Positions 1-8,179 of a DNA stretch of 64,000 bases are shown here, in pieces. The notes below the pieces were generated by a model. That model was not told where the DNA came from, made no database searches, and worked only from the letters and a program-made list of their open reading frames with translations. Every line of letters starts with the position of its first letter. Within the stretch, counting starts at the first letter, position 1. Source of the stretch: Streptomyces sp. NBC_01707 (GTDB lineage Bacteria > Actinomycetota > Actinomycetes > Streptomycetales > Streptomycetaceae); assembly GCF_041438805.1 (NCBI RefSeq), contig NZ_CP109190.1, forward strand, positions 248,001-312,000, written 5' to 3'. Position numbers and translations under genes: made by a program.

Positions 1-18
1 GCGTCGTTCGATCTTCAT
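1..18 (-). CDS. 5' end of a gene running off the left edge
   Basis: An ATG read leftwards from position 18 gives only M-K-I-E-R-R before the window ends. It is preceded by a good Shine-Dalgarno sequence (GAGGTGAAAG, about 6 nt upstream on the minus strand). The product cannot be identified from six residues. The gene would diverge from the HD-domain gene at 537 and share the intergenic region holding the palindrome at 264-278. Confidence 0.4.
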
Positions 19-263
19 TTCTTTCACCTCTGCAGAGATACGAGGCCGGTGCCAGCAGCCGATCTGGCTCATCAGATGGGCAGCTTCGTGCGGCTCTGAC
101 ACGGCCAGGGAGAAAATTCCGGTGCCGAGCGAAGGGCCGACCGGTCGCGGGTGACCTGTCACAGCGGATCACCAGCGGGTGCGCTGTATGCCGGTAGCCC
201 GCCCGTGCACAACCGATTGGCGGTTCAACCGAGGTCGAGCACGCACGGGGAGCGACACAGTGT

Positions 264-278
264 TGGACACAGTGTCCA
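264..278. promoter_or_regulatory. 15-bp perfect palindrome, putative operator
   Basis: TGGACAC-A-GTGTCCA is a perfect palindrome. It lies 260 bp upstream of the HD-domain gene and about 245 bp from the divergent gene at the left edge. A nearly identical site (CGGACAC-T-GTGTCCA) occurs at 29686-29700. Recurrence of such a palindrome in non-coding sequence suggests a repressor site; the regulator is unknown. Confidence 0.45.
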
Positions 279-536
279 GGTATCCTACAGTCGAACGCGG
301 GCTAGTCGGAAACGTGTTCCTGGCCAGCGGACGAAGGCAGCAGCAGACTTTCTCGCCGCGCCGCACCCTCCGCATCCCCGGTATTGCGCGCGGTACATGA
401 GGGTCGACATTGCTATGTGACAACCCTGAGCCTCGTAGATGCCGCACCTCGGCTAACGGCAGCGGCAACACCTTCGGCTACCCGGCGGCTATCGTCGCTG
501 TGTCCAAGTCATGAACGCGAAGGAAGGCGTAGCAGG

Positions 537-1142
537 ATGGAGGTCTCGTTCGGTGGAGCGGCCGCCGAAGCCGCGTACGCACACGTACGCTGCCTGCTTG
601 TGCCAGCGATCCTCAATCACAGCGTGAGGGTCTGGCTGCTGGCCGATCACTTGGCCCGCCGCGAGGGGATCGATACGCCAGAACGTGAGTCTCTAGCCGT
701 GGCCTGTCTGTTCCACGACGTGGGGACAGCTCACCAGCACGACGGGCCGCAGCGCTTTGAAGTGGAGGGCGCGGACGCGGCGAGCGCTTTTCTTTCCCGA
801 CATCGCTGGCCAGCACCGCTCATCAAGGGAGTATGGGAGGCCATCGCTCTACACACTTCACCGGGCATCGCAGAACGGATGGGAAGGCTGCCTAGGCTCG
901 TCCGGGTCGGTGTCAGGGCGGACTTCGGTGCGACTGAGCTGATCGAGACCGATGGCGAGGACCAACTGGCCTCTGCACTCGCCTTGTTCCCACGTCTGAA
1001 CATCGAGTCCGTGCTGGGTAAGGCTGTGGTGGCGCAGGCGCTCCGGTGTCCCGGAAAGGCACCTTCCTCCAGTTGGCCAGGCGGACTGCTCGCCGCCCAC
1101 CTGGCGAACCCGGAGTACTCCGGAGTCAACCCTGCCTTCTAG
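537..1142 (+). CDS. HD-domain protein (cyanamide hydratase-like)
   Basis: A 201-aa soluble protein with an HD metal-binding fold: H28 in LNHSVRVW, the H60-D61 pair in LFHDVG and H106 in ALHTSPG. The arrangement resembles HD-type cyanamide hydratase/phosphohydrolase relatives, which bind a divalent metal and act on small molecules. The ATG at 537 is chosen because AGGAAGG lies about 10 nt upstream; the reading frame is open further upstream but without similarity or a ribosome site. The substrate is unknown. Its 3' end overlaps by 4 bp a decayed convergent gene remnant, so it stands alone rather than in an operon. Confidence 0.75.
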   Translation: MEVSFGGAAAEAAYAHVRCLLVPAILNHSVRVWLLADHLARREGIDTPERESLAVACLFHDVGTAHQHDGPQRFEVEGADAASAFLSRHRWPAPLIKGVWEAIALHTSPGIAERMGRLPRLVRVGVRADFGATELIETDGEDQLASALALFPRLNIESVLGKAVVAQALRCPGKAPSSSWPGGLLAAHLANPEYSGVNPAF

Positions 1143-1363
1143 CTCAGCGTAGACGTTACCCGAAGCCCGATGCACGGGTAGGACGCGCTGTACGGCCAGC
1201 CGGAGATGTGGGCGAGGGAGTCGTAGAGCTTTGTCCACGAGCCCAGTTCCCAGTCAAGGGTCGCGTCGATGTATGTGCAGGGCCATTGAGAGAACAGCGC
1301 CATGGTGCCCTCAAGGTCTTGGTCGCTCTTTTGCCGGAAAAGGCGTACGAGCCGCTCCTGCAA
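1139..1363 (-). pseudogene. Remnant of an NTF2/SnoaL-like exported protein
   Basis: About 74 codons resemble the first NTF2-like domain of the intact protein at 31478-32503: ERLVRLFRQKS, DLEGTMALF, PCTYIDATLDWELGSW and SASYP all have counterparts there. The Tat signal peptide and the C-terminal two thirds are missing, and upstream sequence carries no in-frame continuation. Together with the alpha/beta hydrolase at 1967 it preserves the divergent gene order of the 31.5-33.7 kb locus, so it is best read as the decayed half of a duplicated cassette. Confidence 0.75.
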
Positions 1364-1966
1364 CAGCAGTTGTTGCGTTGGGGAACGTTGACGGCACTAC
1401 GCACTCTGGGGGCCTGGCCGGGAAGACACCCGTCCTTGGTCATCGCCCGCCGCGGCCGACGCGGCCCGCATCGGAGCCAAGCTCAACCCAATTGTTGTGC
1501 CGACGGCACGCAAAGGGCGTCGCCGCGGGGTTCCGGCGTCCGCCGTGATGTGCGTGATGCGGCTGTCCATGGGGGAGGCACTTCCGGCAGCATCTCGTCG
1601 TAGGCAGCAGAGGCACGGATGGGTCCGTCCGGCCCAGGAGCGATCACCGGGCCGGAGCGGCGTCGTCGATCCTCTCTGCGCCCTCTCGCCCACGCCACTG
1701 GACCTTCGGCGTAGGTCCTTGGACGGGGGAAGGACCCGAGCTCCGCTGATAGCCGGTCAGGCTGAGGCGCCCTGCCGCACCTGCCGGACGCTCGCGCAAG
1801 AAGCGTGGACGATAAAGCATGGCTGTCGCCTGGCTGGCCTCATAGCCTCGGCAGAAGTCATGCCCCGACCCTCAATGCCAACACGTGCAGGGCGTTCGGC
1901 CGGGGCGTGCCTCCGCTCCCGCTTCGGGACTTTCCTCGTCGAACTCTCCTCGCAAAAGGCCGAACC
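1364..1966. other. Non-coding, decayed copy of a divergent promoter region
   Basis: No gene is supported. The right part (about 1770-1966) aligns by eye with the leader of the paralogous hydrolase (about 32820-33036), sharing stretches such as TGCCGGACGCTC, GCAAGA.CGTGGACGA and CATAGCCTCGGCA against CATAACCTCGGCA, then AAAGGC.GAACCATGACCACCGC around the start codon. This shows that the duplication included the regulatory region. Confidence 0.55.
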
Positions 1967-2659
1967 ATGACCACCGCAGTACACGGCAAACCGGTTATCC
2001 TGCTCGTCCACGGCGCCTGGCACGGTGCCTGGTGCTGGGAGAAGCTCGTCCCCGAACTCACCGCTCTGGGATGGCACGTCATCACCGTCGATTTGCCGAG
2101 CGCTTCGGCCAACCCTGACGACAACGCCGGGATGTACGACGACGCCCGCGCTGTTCGCGCGTGCCTGAACGGCATCGACGGGCAGGTGACCGTACTCGCG
2201 CACTCCTACGGTGGCGTGCCTGTCACGGAGGCCGCCGCGACCGCGACCAACGTCGACCGCATCGTGTACCTCTCCGCGTTCCAGCTGGACGAAGGCGACT
2301 CCCTGGCTGGCATGAGTGAAGGGCAGATGCCGATCGGTGACACCGGCACGCTGCCGGTTCCGGAAAGTCCGGCGAAACATCTCTACGGCGATGCCTCACA
2401 GGAGGACGCTGATCGTGCCATGCAGCGACTCGTCCCACAGACCGTGAAATCGTTCAGCGAGCCGCTTACAGCGGCAGCCTGGAAGACGGTTCCCTCCAGC
2501 TACATCATCTGCGAGCAGGACGAGATACTCCCGCCCGCGTTTCAGGAAGCGATGTCAGCCCGTTCCGAGCGTTCATATCGGCTGTCTTCCAGCCACTCCC
2601 CCTTCCTGTCCATGCCTGCCGTGCTGGCCAGTCTGATCACCACTGACGCTGGTATATAA
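1967..2659 (+). CDS. Alpha/beta-fold hydrolase (esterase type), copy 1
   Basis: A 230-aa cytoplasmic hydrolase. It shows an oxyanion-hole region LVHGAWHGAWCW (residues 13-24), nucleophile S80 in AHSYGG, acid D185 in CEQDEILP and H210 in SSHSPFLS. This is the short plant-esterase-like (MES/EstC) type of alpha/beta hydrolase. The ATG at 1967 is chosen because it matches the start of the paralogue at 33037, which has the same length and closely similar sequence throughout. Substrate unknown; small esters or lactones are typical of the family. The divergent partner at 1139 is a pseudogene, while at the other locus the partner is intact. Confidence 0.85.
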   Translation: MTTAVHGKPVILLVHGAWHGAWCWEKLVPELTALGWHVITVDLPSASANPDDNAGMYDDARAVRACLNGIDGQVTVLAHSYGGVPVTEAAATATNVDRIVYLSAFQLDEGDSLAGMSEGQMPIGDTGTLPVPESPAKHLYGDASQEDADRAMQRLVPQTVKSFSEPLTAAAWKTVPSSYIICEQDEILPPAFQEAMSARSERSYRLSSSHSPFLSMPAVLASLITTDAGI

Positions 2660-3097
2660 GCGGGCGGAGCGCCGGGTGGATAACCGGCCTGGTCGTCGCC
2701 AGCTGCCCCACCCATTCCAACAGCGGGTTGCCGATCCGGTGGGTGGGAGTTGCGTCGTTGCCTTCGCGTCGGTGCGGAGGCCCCGGAGGGTAGGCCCACT
2801 GGACGTCGTCACTCATCGGAGGCCGCACCGATGATTTCCGGTCCGCAGCGTATGCGCCGACCACCCGCTGATGAGCACCGTATTGGACTCAAAGGTCACG
2901 GGCGAATCTGCAAGGTGACCTCGGGAAACTTGCAGCTTCCTGTAGCCCGGCTTCCCTCCCCGCGTGCGAACGCCGGAAGATGCGCGGACACGACGCGACC
3001 GAGTGGCATGAAGTCAGTTCCACCTGCCAGACAGCGCAGCGCTCGCATGATAGCCATGCTGGCTGTGCTGCCAAACACATCTATCAGGAGATTATCC
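2660..3097. other. Intergenic region, nothing recognised
   Basis: No convincing gene. The long frame running into the membrane-protein gene at 3098 has no similarity to anything recognised and no ribosome site before the GTG at 3098. Confidence 0.4.
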
Positions 3098-3742
3098 GTG
3101 GCCGCTACCAAGCGTTCGGGCTCAAAGTCACAGTGGTCTCTTTACGTGCTCGCCCTCGCCGTGGGTCTGGCCGGGGGCGTTCTTACGTCCTTCGGGCAAA
3201 GCGTTCTCCACGGTGGTTGGAACGCTGTGGTCAACTCGGCCGCTCCCTGGGTCACTGTCGCTCTTCTCATCGGCCTGCTCGCTCCCGTTCGGTGGCGCAG
3301 AGCTGCAGTAGCGGGTGCACTGTCGCAGGGTGGCCTGGTCGTGGGCTACTACGCAACCTCGGAGCTACGCAGTTTTCCTGTGGCCATGTCCAGCGTGGTG
3401 ATCTGGATTGCCGCCGGCGCCATTGCTGGTCCGGTCTACGGAGCGGCTGGTGCTCTGCTAGGAAGCGACCGGCGTTGGGTACGAACGTCAGCGGCCGGAG
3501 TCACGGGCTCGGTCTGGTTGATGGAAGGCATCCACTTCCTGTCGCTCGCGTCGGACGCAAACTCCAATAGCGGGCCGGGCAGGACCGCGGGCTGGTGCTA
3601 CCTCGCCGTCGGAGTGATCTTCGCTCTCGCCCTCACACGCACATCGCGCGACCGGATCTGTGCGCTACTGGCGTTGGCTGCTGCCACGGGAGCCGCCATC
3701 GCCGCGGTGATCCCTATCGAGATGGCCTTCATGTTGGGGTGA
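3098..3742 (+). CDS. DUF6518-like integral membrane protein
   Basis: A 214-aa hydrophobic protein with about six predicted membrane segments, for example YVLALAVGLAGGVLTSF, VTVALLIGLLAPV, VVIWIAAGAIAG and ICALLALAAATGAAIAAVI. Its layout resembles the actinobacterial DUF6518 family, of unknown function. The GTG at 3098 is preferred because AGGAG sits 7 nt upstream and the N-terminus KRSGSKSQWSL fits a short cytoplasmic leader. The IS element at 3779 lies just 36 bp after its stop. No enzymatic motif is visible. Confidence 0.7.
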   Translation: MAATKRSGSKSQWSLYVLALAVGLAGGVLTSFGQSVLHGGWNAVVNSAAPWVTVALLIGLLAPVRWRRAAVAGALSQGGLVVGYYATSELRSFPVAMSSVVIWIAAGAIAGPVYGAAGALLGSDRRWVRTSAAGVTGSVWLMEGIHFLSLASDANSNSGPGRTAGWCYLAVGVIFALALTRTSRDRICALLALAAATGAAIAAVIPIEMAFMLG

Positions 3743-3778
3743 CGAGCCGCGAACCAGGCGACAAGTGACCCGCCAATA

Positions 3779-4635
3779 GAAGTCATCTTATTTGGTGAGG
3801 TCGGTAGCTGTCGGTCATGGTGGGGATCGTTGAGCGGCTGGTGCCGGATGAGTTGTGGGTGTTGTTTCAGCGGGTGGTGCCGGAGGCGCCGTCGCGGCCT
3901 CAGGGTGGTGGACGGCGCCGGCATGGTGATCGTGAGGTGCTGGCCGCGATCATGTTCGTGGCCACGTCGGGCTGCACGTGGCAGCAGCTGCCCACTGCTT
4001 CGTTCGGGCCGTCGGGGGCCACGGCTCATCGGCGTTTTCCCGAGTGGACGAAGGCCAGGGTGTAGGCCAAGCTCCACCGCCTGGTCCTCGACGAGCTCGG
4101 TGCCCGCGGCGAGTTGGACTGGTCCCGGTGCGCGATCGACTCAGTCAACATGCGAGCCCTGAAAAGGGGGACCTGACAGGTCCGAATCCTGTCGACCGGG
4201 GCAAGTTCGGGTCAAAGATCCATCTGATCACCGAGCGGACCGGTCTGCCCCTGTCCGTCGCAATCTCGGGGGCGAACCTGCACGACAGCCAGGCCCTGAT
4301 CCCCCTGGTGCAAGGGATACCACCGATCCGCTCCCGCCGCGGACGCCGACGACGTAAGCCCGCAAAGCTCCACGCCGACAAAGGCTACGACTACTCCCAC
4401 CTGCGGCGATGGTTACGCCAACGCGGCATCCAGCACCGCACCGCGAGGAAAGGAGTCGAGTCCTCACAGCGACTGGGTCGCCACCGCTGGACCGTCGAAC
4501 GCACCATGTCCTGGCTCGCCGGCTGCCGCCGCCTCCACCGACGCTACGAGCGCAAAGCCGAGCACTTCCTCGCCTTTACCAGCCTCGCCTGCACCCTCAT
4601 CTGCTACCGCAGACTCACCAAATGAGATGACTTCT
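3779..4635 (+). mobile_element. IS5-family insertion sequence (IS427-like), inactivated
   Basis: An 857-bp element bounded by imperfect inverted repeats: GAAGTCATCTTATTTGGTGAG at the left (3779 on) and, read on the other strand, AAGTCATCTCATTTGGTGAG at the right. TA dinucleotides flank both ends (3777-3778 and 4636-4637), consistent with a 2-bp target duplication. It contains one two-frame transposase gene that has acquired a stop codon. Confidence 0.8.
3817..4625 (+). pseudogene. IS5-family transposase, nonsense-mutated
   Basis: The first frame (from ATG 3817) encodes the N-terminal DUF4096-like domain (VERLVPDELWVLFQRVVPE, GCTWQQLP). It runs into a TAG at 4063-4065, where relatives continue with a Trp-Ala-type sequence. 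The second frame encodes the DDE catalytic half, with GKFGSKIHLITER, ADKGYDY and RRWTVERTMSWL-type motifs. In this IS group the halves are normally joined by -1 slippage; the run CTGAAAAGGGGG near 4160 is the likely slippery site. The extra stop upstream of that site should abolish the full enzyme. Confidence 0.8.
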
Positions 4636-4657
4636 TAGTCACGAGTCACGACTTCGT

Positions 4658-5464
4658 TCAGAGGGCGCCGCGCACTGTCTCCAGCGGTCGCGCCTGCCAG
4701 GCCGCCCAGTCGGCACTGATGGCGCTCGCAGTGGTAAGCAGCAGTGGCAGGTGGTGATCGACGAGGGTGTCCACGGTGGTCTCGGCTGCATGTGCGTTTA
4801 CGTTCACCGCTGCGACCACGTTCCCCTCTCCGTCACGCACCGGGGCCGCAACGGACCGAATACCTAGAGCCAGTCCCTGGTCCGTGACCGCCCATCCCTT
4901 TGCGCGTACGGTCCGCAGGGTGTCCTCGATCTCCTCACGGTCGGGCGTCCAGCGTGGCGTGATGCCGGAACGGCTGGGCTCTGCCAGGGCCTTGTTGAGT
5001 TCGTCGCGCGAGAGTGCGGCAAGCAGGACTTTGCCCAGCGAGGTCGACAGGGCGGGGAACCGGGTGCCGATCGTGACGGCAAGGGTGACCAGTTTCGGCA
5101 CAGCGACCCGGGCTGTGTAGATGATGTCGGAGCCGTCGAGCTGGGCTATGGAGCACGATTCACCGGTCTGTGCGACCAGGTGCTTCAGGTGTGGTTCCGC
5201 CAGTTCCCAGAGGTTCATCGAACCGATGTAGGCCATACCGAGTTCGAGCACCCGCGGGGCGAGCGAAAAGCCGCGTTCTTCTGAACGGACGTAGCCCAGT
5301 TGTTCCAGCGTGATGAGGATGCGTCTGGCCGTGGGGCGGGCGAGGCCGGTGGCAGCCGCAATCTCACTGAGTGTCATCGCTCTGACACCCGGCGGAAAGC
5401 AGCGCAGCACGTCCAGGCCCCTTGCCAGGGCTTCGATGAACTCGGGATTTCCTTCTCGGCGCAT
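4658..5464 (-). CDS. IclR-family transcriptional regulator (PcaR/PobR-like)
   Basis: A 268-aa regulator with an N-terminal winged helix (TLSEIAAATGLARPTARRIL, about residues 30-49) and a C-terminal IclR effector domain containing TSLGKVLLA and SVAAPVRD. The PcaR/PcaU/PobR subgroup controls protocatechuate and related aromatic catabolism. The gene diverges from the intradiol dioxygenase at 5623. Two tandem 17-bp inverted repeats in the shared intergenic region are probable binding sites, and a similar site lies in front of the MFS permease at 12.4-13.7 kb. The likely ligand is a ring-cleavage substrate or product; that is inference. Confidence 0.88.
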   Translation of the reverse strand: MRREGNPEFIEALARGLDVLRCFPPGVRAMTLSEIAAATGLARPTARRILITLEQLGYVRSEERGFSLAPRVLELGMAYIGSMNLWELAEPHLKHLVAQTGESCSIAQLDGSDIIYTARVAVPKLVTLAVTIGTRFPALSTSLGKVLLAALSRDELNKALAEPSRSGITPRWTPDREEIEDTLRTVRAKGWAVTDQGLALGIRSVAAPVRDGEGNVVAAVNVNAHAAETTVDTLVDHHLPLLLTTASAISADWAAWQARPLETVRGAL

Positions 5465-5557
5465 GGACTAAGGCTAACCGTCGGACGGTGGTCCGTAGAC
5501 ATACGCCTACATCACCTGGGCGAAAGACTTGATTTACCACGCAACTATGAGTCATGG

Positions 5558-5593
5558 TGTCCGCTGTACGGACTCGTGTCCGCCTTGCGGACA
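5558..5593. promoter_or_regulatory. Tandem operators for the IclR regulator
   Basis: Two repeats of the same dyad: TGTCCGC-TGT-ACGGACT (5558-5574) and TGTCCGC-CTT-GCGGACA (5577-5593). The second is perfect, and the centres are 19 bp apart, about two helical turns. They lie 30-65 bp upstream of the dioxygenase start and between two divergent genes, the usual place for IclR sites. CGTCCGC-TGT-ACGGACA recurs at 13813-13829. Confidence 0.65.
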
Positions 5594-5622
5594 GAGCGGG
5601 CCGGCTGAATCTAGGAGGATTC

Positions 5623-6501
5623 ATGGCCTTCGTCACGAACGACAACCTCACCGGTCTCGCGGTGGAGCGGTGGGCAACAGCCCACTCCTCCCGCACGGCC
5701 GAGCTGATGACGGCATTGGTAAGGCACCTTCACGCATTCACCCGCGAGGTCAGCCTCACCGAGGACGAGTGGGCCGCAGCCGTTGAGTGGCTCGCCGCTG
5801 CGGGGCGGATCAGCAACGACAAGCGTCAGGAATTCATCCTCGCTTCCGACGTCCTCGGTCTGAGCACCCTCGTCGTGCAACTCAACAACCACTTCTCACC
5901 GCAGGCCACACCTGCGACAGTGGTCGGCCCGTTCCACATCGACGGCTCTCCGGAAGTGCATTTTGGGGCCGACATGTCCGACGGTCTCCCAGGCATCCCG
6001 CTCTTCCTCACCGGCCGGGTCCTGGACCCCGACGGGCGACCTCTGCCCGACGTCGTGCTCGACGTGTGGCAGGCCGACGCCGACGGCGCCTACGAGGCGC
6101 AGTTGTCGGACGTGGATGAGGCACAGCTGCGCGCCAAGTACCGGACACGGGCGGACGGCACGTACTGCGTGCGGACGGTCTCGCCGCGCGGGTACGCGAT
6201 CCCGATGGACGGCCCGGTCGGCAACCTTGTAAGCCGAACCGGCATCAGCCCGTACCGTCCCGCTCACGTGCACTTCCTCATCGACCATCCAGGCCACGAA
6301 AGGCTGGTCACCCACCTCTTTCGCCAAGGAGCTGATTACCTCGACAGCGATGTGGTGTTCGGCACCAAGGACGAGTTGATCGTGTCTTTCACCGAGCGGC
6401 CGGCAGGTAAGACGCCCGACGACGGGATCATCGACCGCCCTTATCTGCACGCGGAGTTCAACTTCGCACTGCAGACGACGGGGGCCGAATGCACGCGGTA
6501 A
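5623..6501 (+). CDS. Intradiol ring-cleavage dioxygenase (hydroxyquinol 1,2-dioxygenase type)
   Basis: A 292-aa non-heme Fe(III) dioxygenase. It has an N-terminal helical dimerisation/lipid-binding domain (about 1-95) and a C-terminal beta-sandwich. The four expected iron ligands are visible: Y157 (DGAYEAQ), Y191 (PRGYAIP), H215 and H217 (PAHVHF). VVGPFHIDGSP and LVTHLF are family motifs. Hydroxyquinol or a substituted catechol is the likely substrate, giving maleylacetate or a muconate; the choice between them is inference. The ATG at 5623 is preceded by AGGAGG. It is probably controlled by the divergent IclR protein. Confidence 0.88.
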   Translation: MAFVTNDNLTGLAVERWATAHSSRTAELMTALVRHLHAFTREVSLTEDEWAAAVEWLAAAGRISNDKRQEFILASDVLGLSTLVVQLNNHFSPQATPATVVGPFHIDGSPEVHFGADMSDGLPGIPLFLTGRVLDPDGRPLPDVVLDVWQADADGAYEAQLSDVDEAQLRAKYRTRADGTYCVRTVSPRGYAIPMDGPVGNLVSRTGISPYRPAHVHFLIDHPGHERLVTHLFRQGADYLDSDVVFGTKDELIVSFTERPAGKTPDDGIIDRPYLHAEFNFALQTTGAECTR

Positions 6502-6770
6502 GCCGCACCATGCAGATCGAGGCCTCTGCGCGCTGAACAGTTTCAGAGCCCTCGATGCGCGCCGCAAGTCCCAGTCTGTTGGGGCTCGCCCCAGCAGGGT
6601 CCGGGACAGGAGGCTCGAGGGCCCGCACCTTGGGGTGTCCTCACTCGCCATCGCCCCCCGATGGCGGGGCGTCACCACGCCGCCGCGGGTGACACCCGTC
6701 GCCTGTTCCGACAACCGATGAAATGCCACTGACTTCGACACCCACCGCGCACCATGGAAGAGGCGATGCA

Positions 6771-7025
6771 ATGACCGTCGGCGAACCAGGGCTCGAGGGC
6801 TTCGACACGGCGCGCCCCAGGCACCGGCATGAGCTGCTGGGGGCGGACCTGTCGCGGGCCCGCGACGCTGTCGGCGCAACCGTCGAACACGCACTCGGCG
6901 AAGAGGCATGGCGCGAGGCTCCCGCGCCCGAGATCCCGGAGACCGAACTGCTCTCCAGTCCTTACACCTACAGCAAATTCCGCGGCGAGGGCGTCGCGGT
7001 GCAGCACGAGGAGTCACAGACATGA
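6771..7025 (+). pseudogene. C-terminal fragment of an amidohydrolase-family protein
   Basis: 84 codons resemble only the extreme C-terminus of the amidohydrolase at 37794-39295: TVEHALGEEAWREAPAPE and SSPYTYSKF correspond to TVEHFRTTMGEKEWQAAREPE and SNPYTYTSW. The catalytic barrel is absent and the preceding 270 bp has no similarity to it. The fragment has its own ATG, and its stop overlaps the next gene's ATG by 4 bp (ATGA). It may still be translated and couple translation of the CoA-transferase. It could alternatively be a small standalone protein. Confidence 0.6.
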
Positions 7026-8179
7026 GCGGAAAGCAACGAGGGCCGCTGGACGGACTGCTGGTCGCGGATTTCTCCCGCATCCTGGCGGGTCCGTACGCGA
7101 CGATGCTCCTCGCCGACCTCGGAGCGGACGTCGTGAAGGTCGAGGACCCCCGGGGCGACGACACACGTGCGTGGATGCCGCCGGTCCGAGATGGCGTTTC
7201 GACCTACTATCTCGGCATCAACCGCGGCAAGCGGTCCATCGCACTCGACTTCCGGGATCCGGAGGACGCCCGGCTGGCCAGGGAGCTGGCGCGGCGCGCG
7301 GACGTGGTGATCGAGAACTTCAAGCCGGGCGGGCTAGCAAAGTACGGGCTCGATCACGCCTCGGTGAGTGCCCGGAACCCGGGCGTCGTCTACGCCTCGA
7401 TCAGCGGGTTCGGATCCGGCGCCGGGCGGAAGGTTCCCGGCTACGACCTGATGGTCCAGGCAGTTTCCGGCCTGATGAGCCTTACCGGTGATCCCGATGG
7501 GCCAGCGTATCGGGCGGGCATCTCAGTGTTCGACGTGATGGCGGGCAACCATGCGGCCATCGGCATCCTCGCCGCGCTGCGTCACCGCGACGCCAGCGAC
7601 CAAGGGCAGCTCGTCGAGGTGAACCTGCTGTCGTCGGCGCTGACCGGGCTGGTCAACCACAGCTCCGGTTACATCGCGGGCGGCACCGTCCCATACCGCA
7701 TGGGCAACGCGCACCCCAGCGTCTTTCCCTACGAGCCGCTGCCGACCGCCGACCGGGACCTGATCGTCACCGCCGCCAACGATGGCCAGTTCCGCCGCCT
7801 GTGCGATGTGCTCGGCATCCCGGAGGTCGCCGATGATCCGCGGTTCCTGCACAACGCCGACCGCACTCGTCGCCGCGAGGAGCTGAGGCCTCTCCTGGTG
7901 GAGCGGCTGCGCACGCGGGGCGCTCTAGAGTGGTTCGACCTGCTCGTCGACGCCGGCGTGCCGTGCGGTCCGATCAACACCATCGACGGCGGCTTCGCCA
8001 TGGCCGAGCGCTTCGGTCTTGACCCAGTCGTAGACGCCGGCGAGGGCGAGCGGGCAGTGCCAACCACGCGACACCCGATCCGGTTCTCCGAGACACCTGC
8101 CGCCTACCGGCTCCCGCCGCCGGAACTAGACGAACACGGCGACGAACTGCGCACATGGCTGGAGGACAAGAATGCCTGA
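7022..8179 (+). CDS. Family III CoA-transferase (CaiB/BaiF)
   Basis: A 385-aa enzyme of the formyl-CoA/carnitine CoA-transferase family, which moves CoA between carboxylic acids through an enzyme-bound aspartyl anhydride. Visible motifs are DFSRILAGPYATMLLADLGADVVKVE (residues 16-41, hallmark of the family), the probable catalytic D171 in SVFDVMAGNHAAIG, and GNAHPSVFPYEP. It overlaps the upstream fragment by 4 bp and the downstream lyase gene by 8 bp, so the two enzymes are surely co-translated. The pairing suggests CoA activation of a citrate-like or citramalate-like acid followed by retro-aldol cleavage. Confidence 0.88.
   Translation: MSGKQRGPLDGLLVADFSRILAGPYATMLLADLGADVVKVEDPRGDDTRAWMPPVRDGVSTYYLGINRGKRSIALDFRDPEDARLARELARRADVVIENFKPGGLAKYGLDHASVSARNPGVVYASISGFGSGAGRKVPGYDLMVQAVSGLMSLTGDPDGPAYRAGISVFDVMAGNHAAIGILAALRHRDASDQGQLVEVNLLSSALTGLVNHSSGYIAGGTVPYRMGNAHPSVFPYEPLPTADRDLIVTAANDGQFRRLCDVLGIPEVADDPRFLHNADRTRRREELRPLLVERLRTRGALEWFDLLVDAGVPCGPINTIDGGFAMAERFGLDPVVDAGEGERAVPTTRHPIRFSETPAAYRLPPPELDEHGDELRTWLEDKNA

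Noticed and set aside
5896..7164. Minus-strand frame of 422 codons
   Set aside because: It is antisense to the dioxygenase and the start of the CoA-transferase, and has no family similarity.
7022..8179. Loss of the catalytic Asp in the CoA-transferase (Ser pair at NLLSSALT)
   Set aside because: The catalytic aspartate of this family fits better at D171 in SVFDVMAG, near the position known in formyl-CoA transferase, so the enzyme is probably complete.
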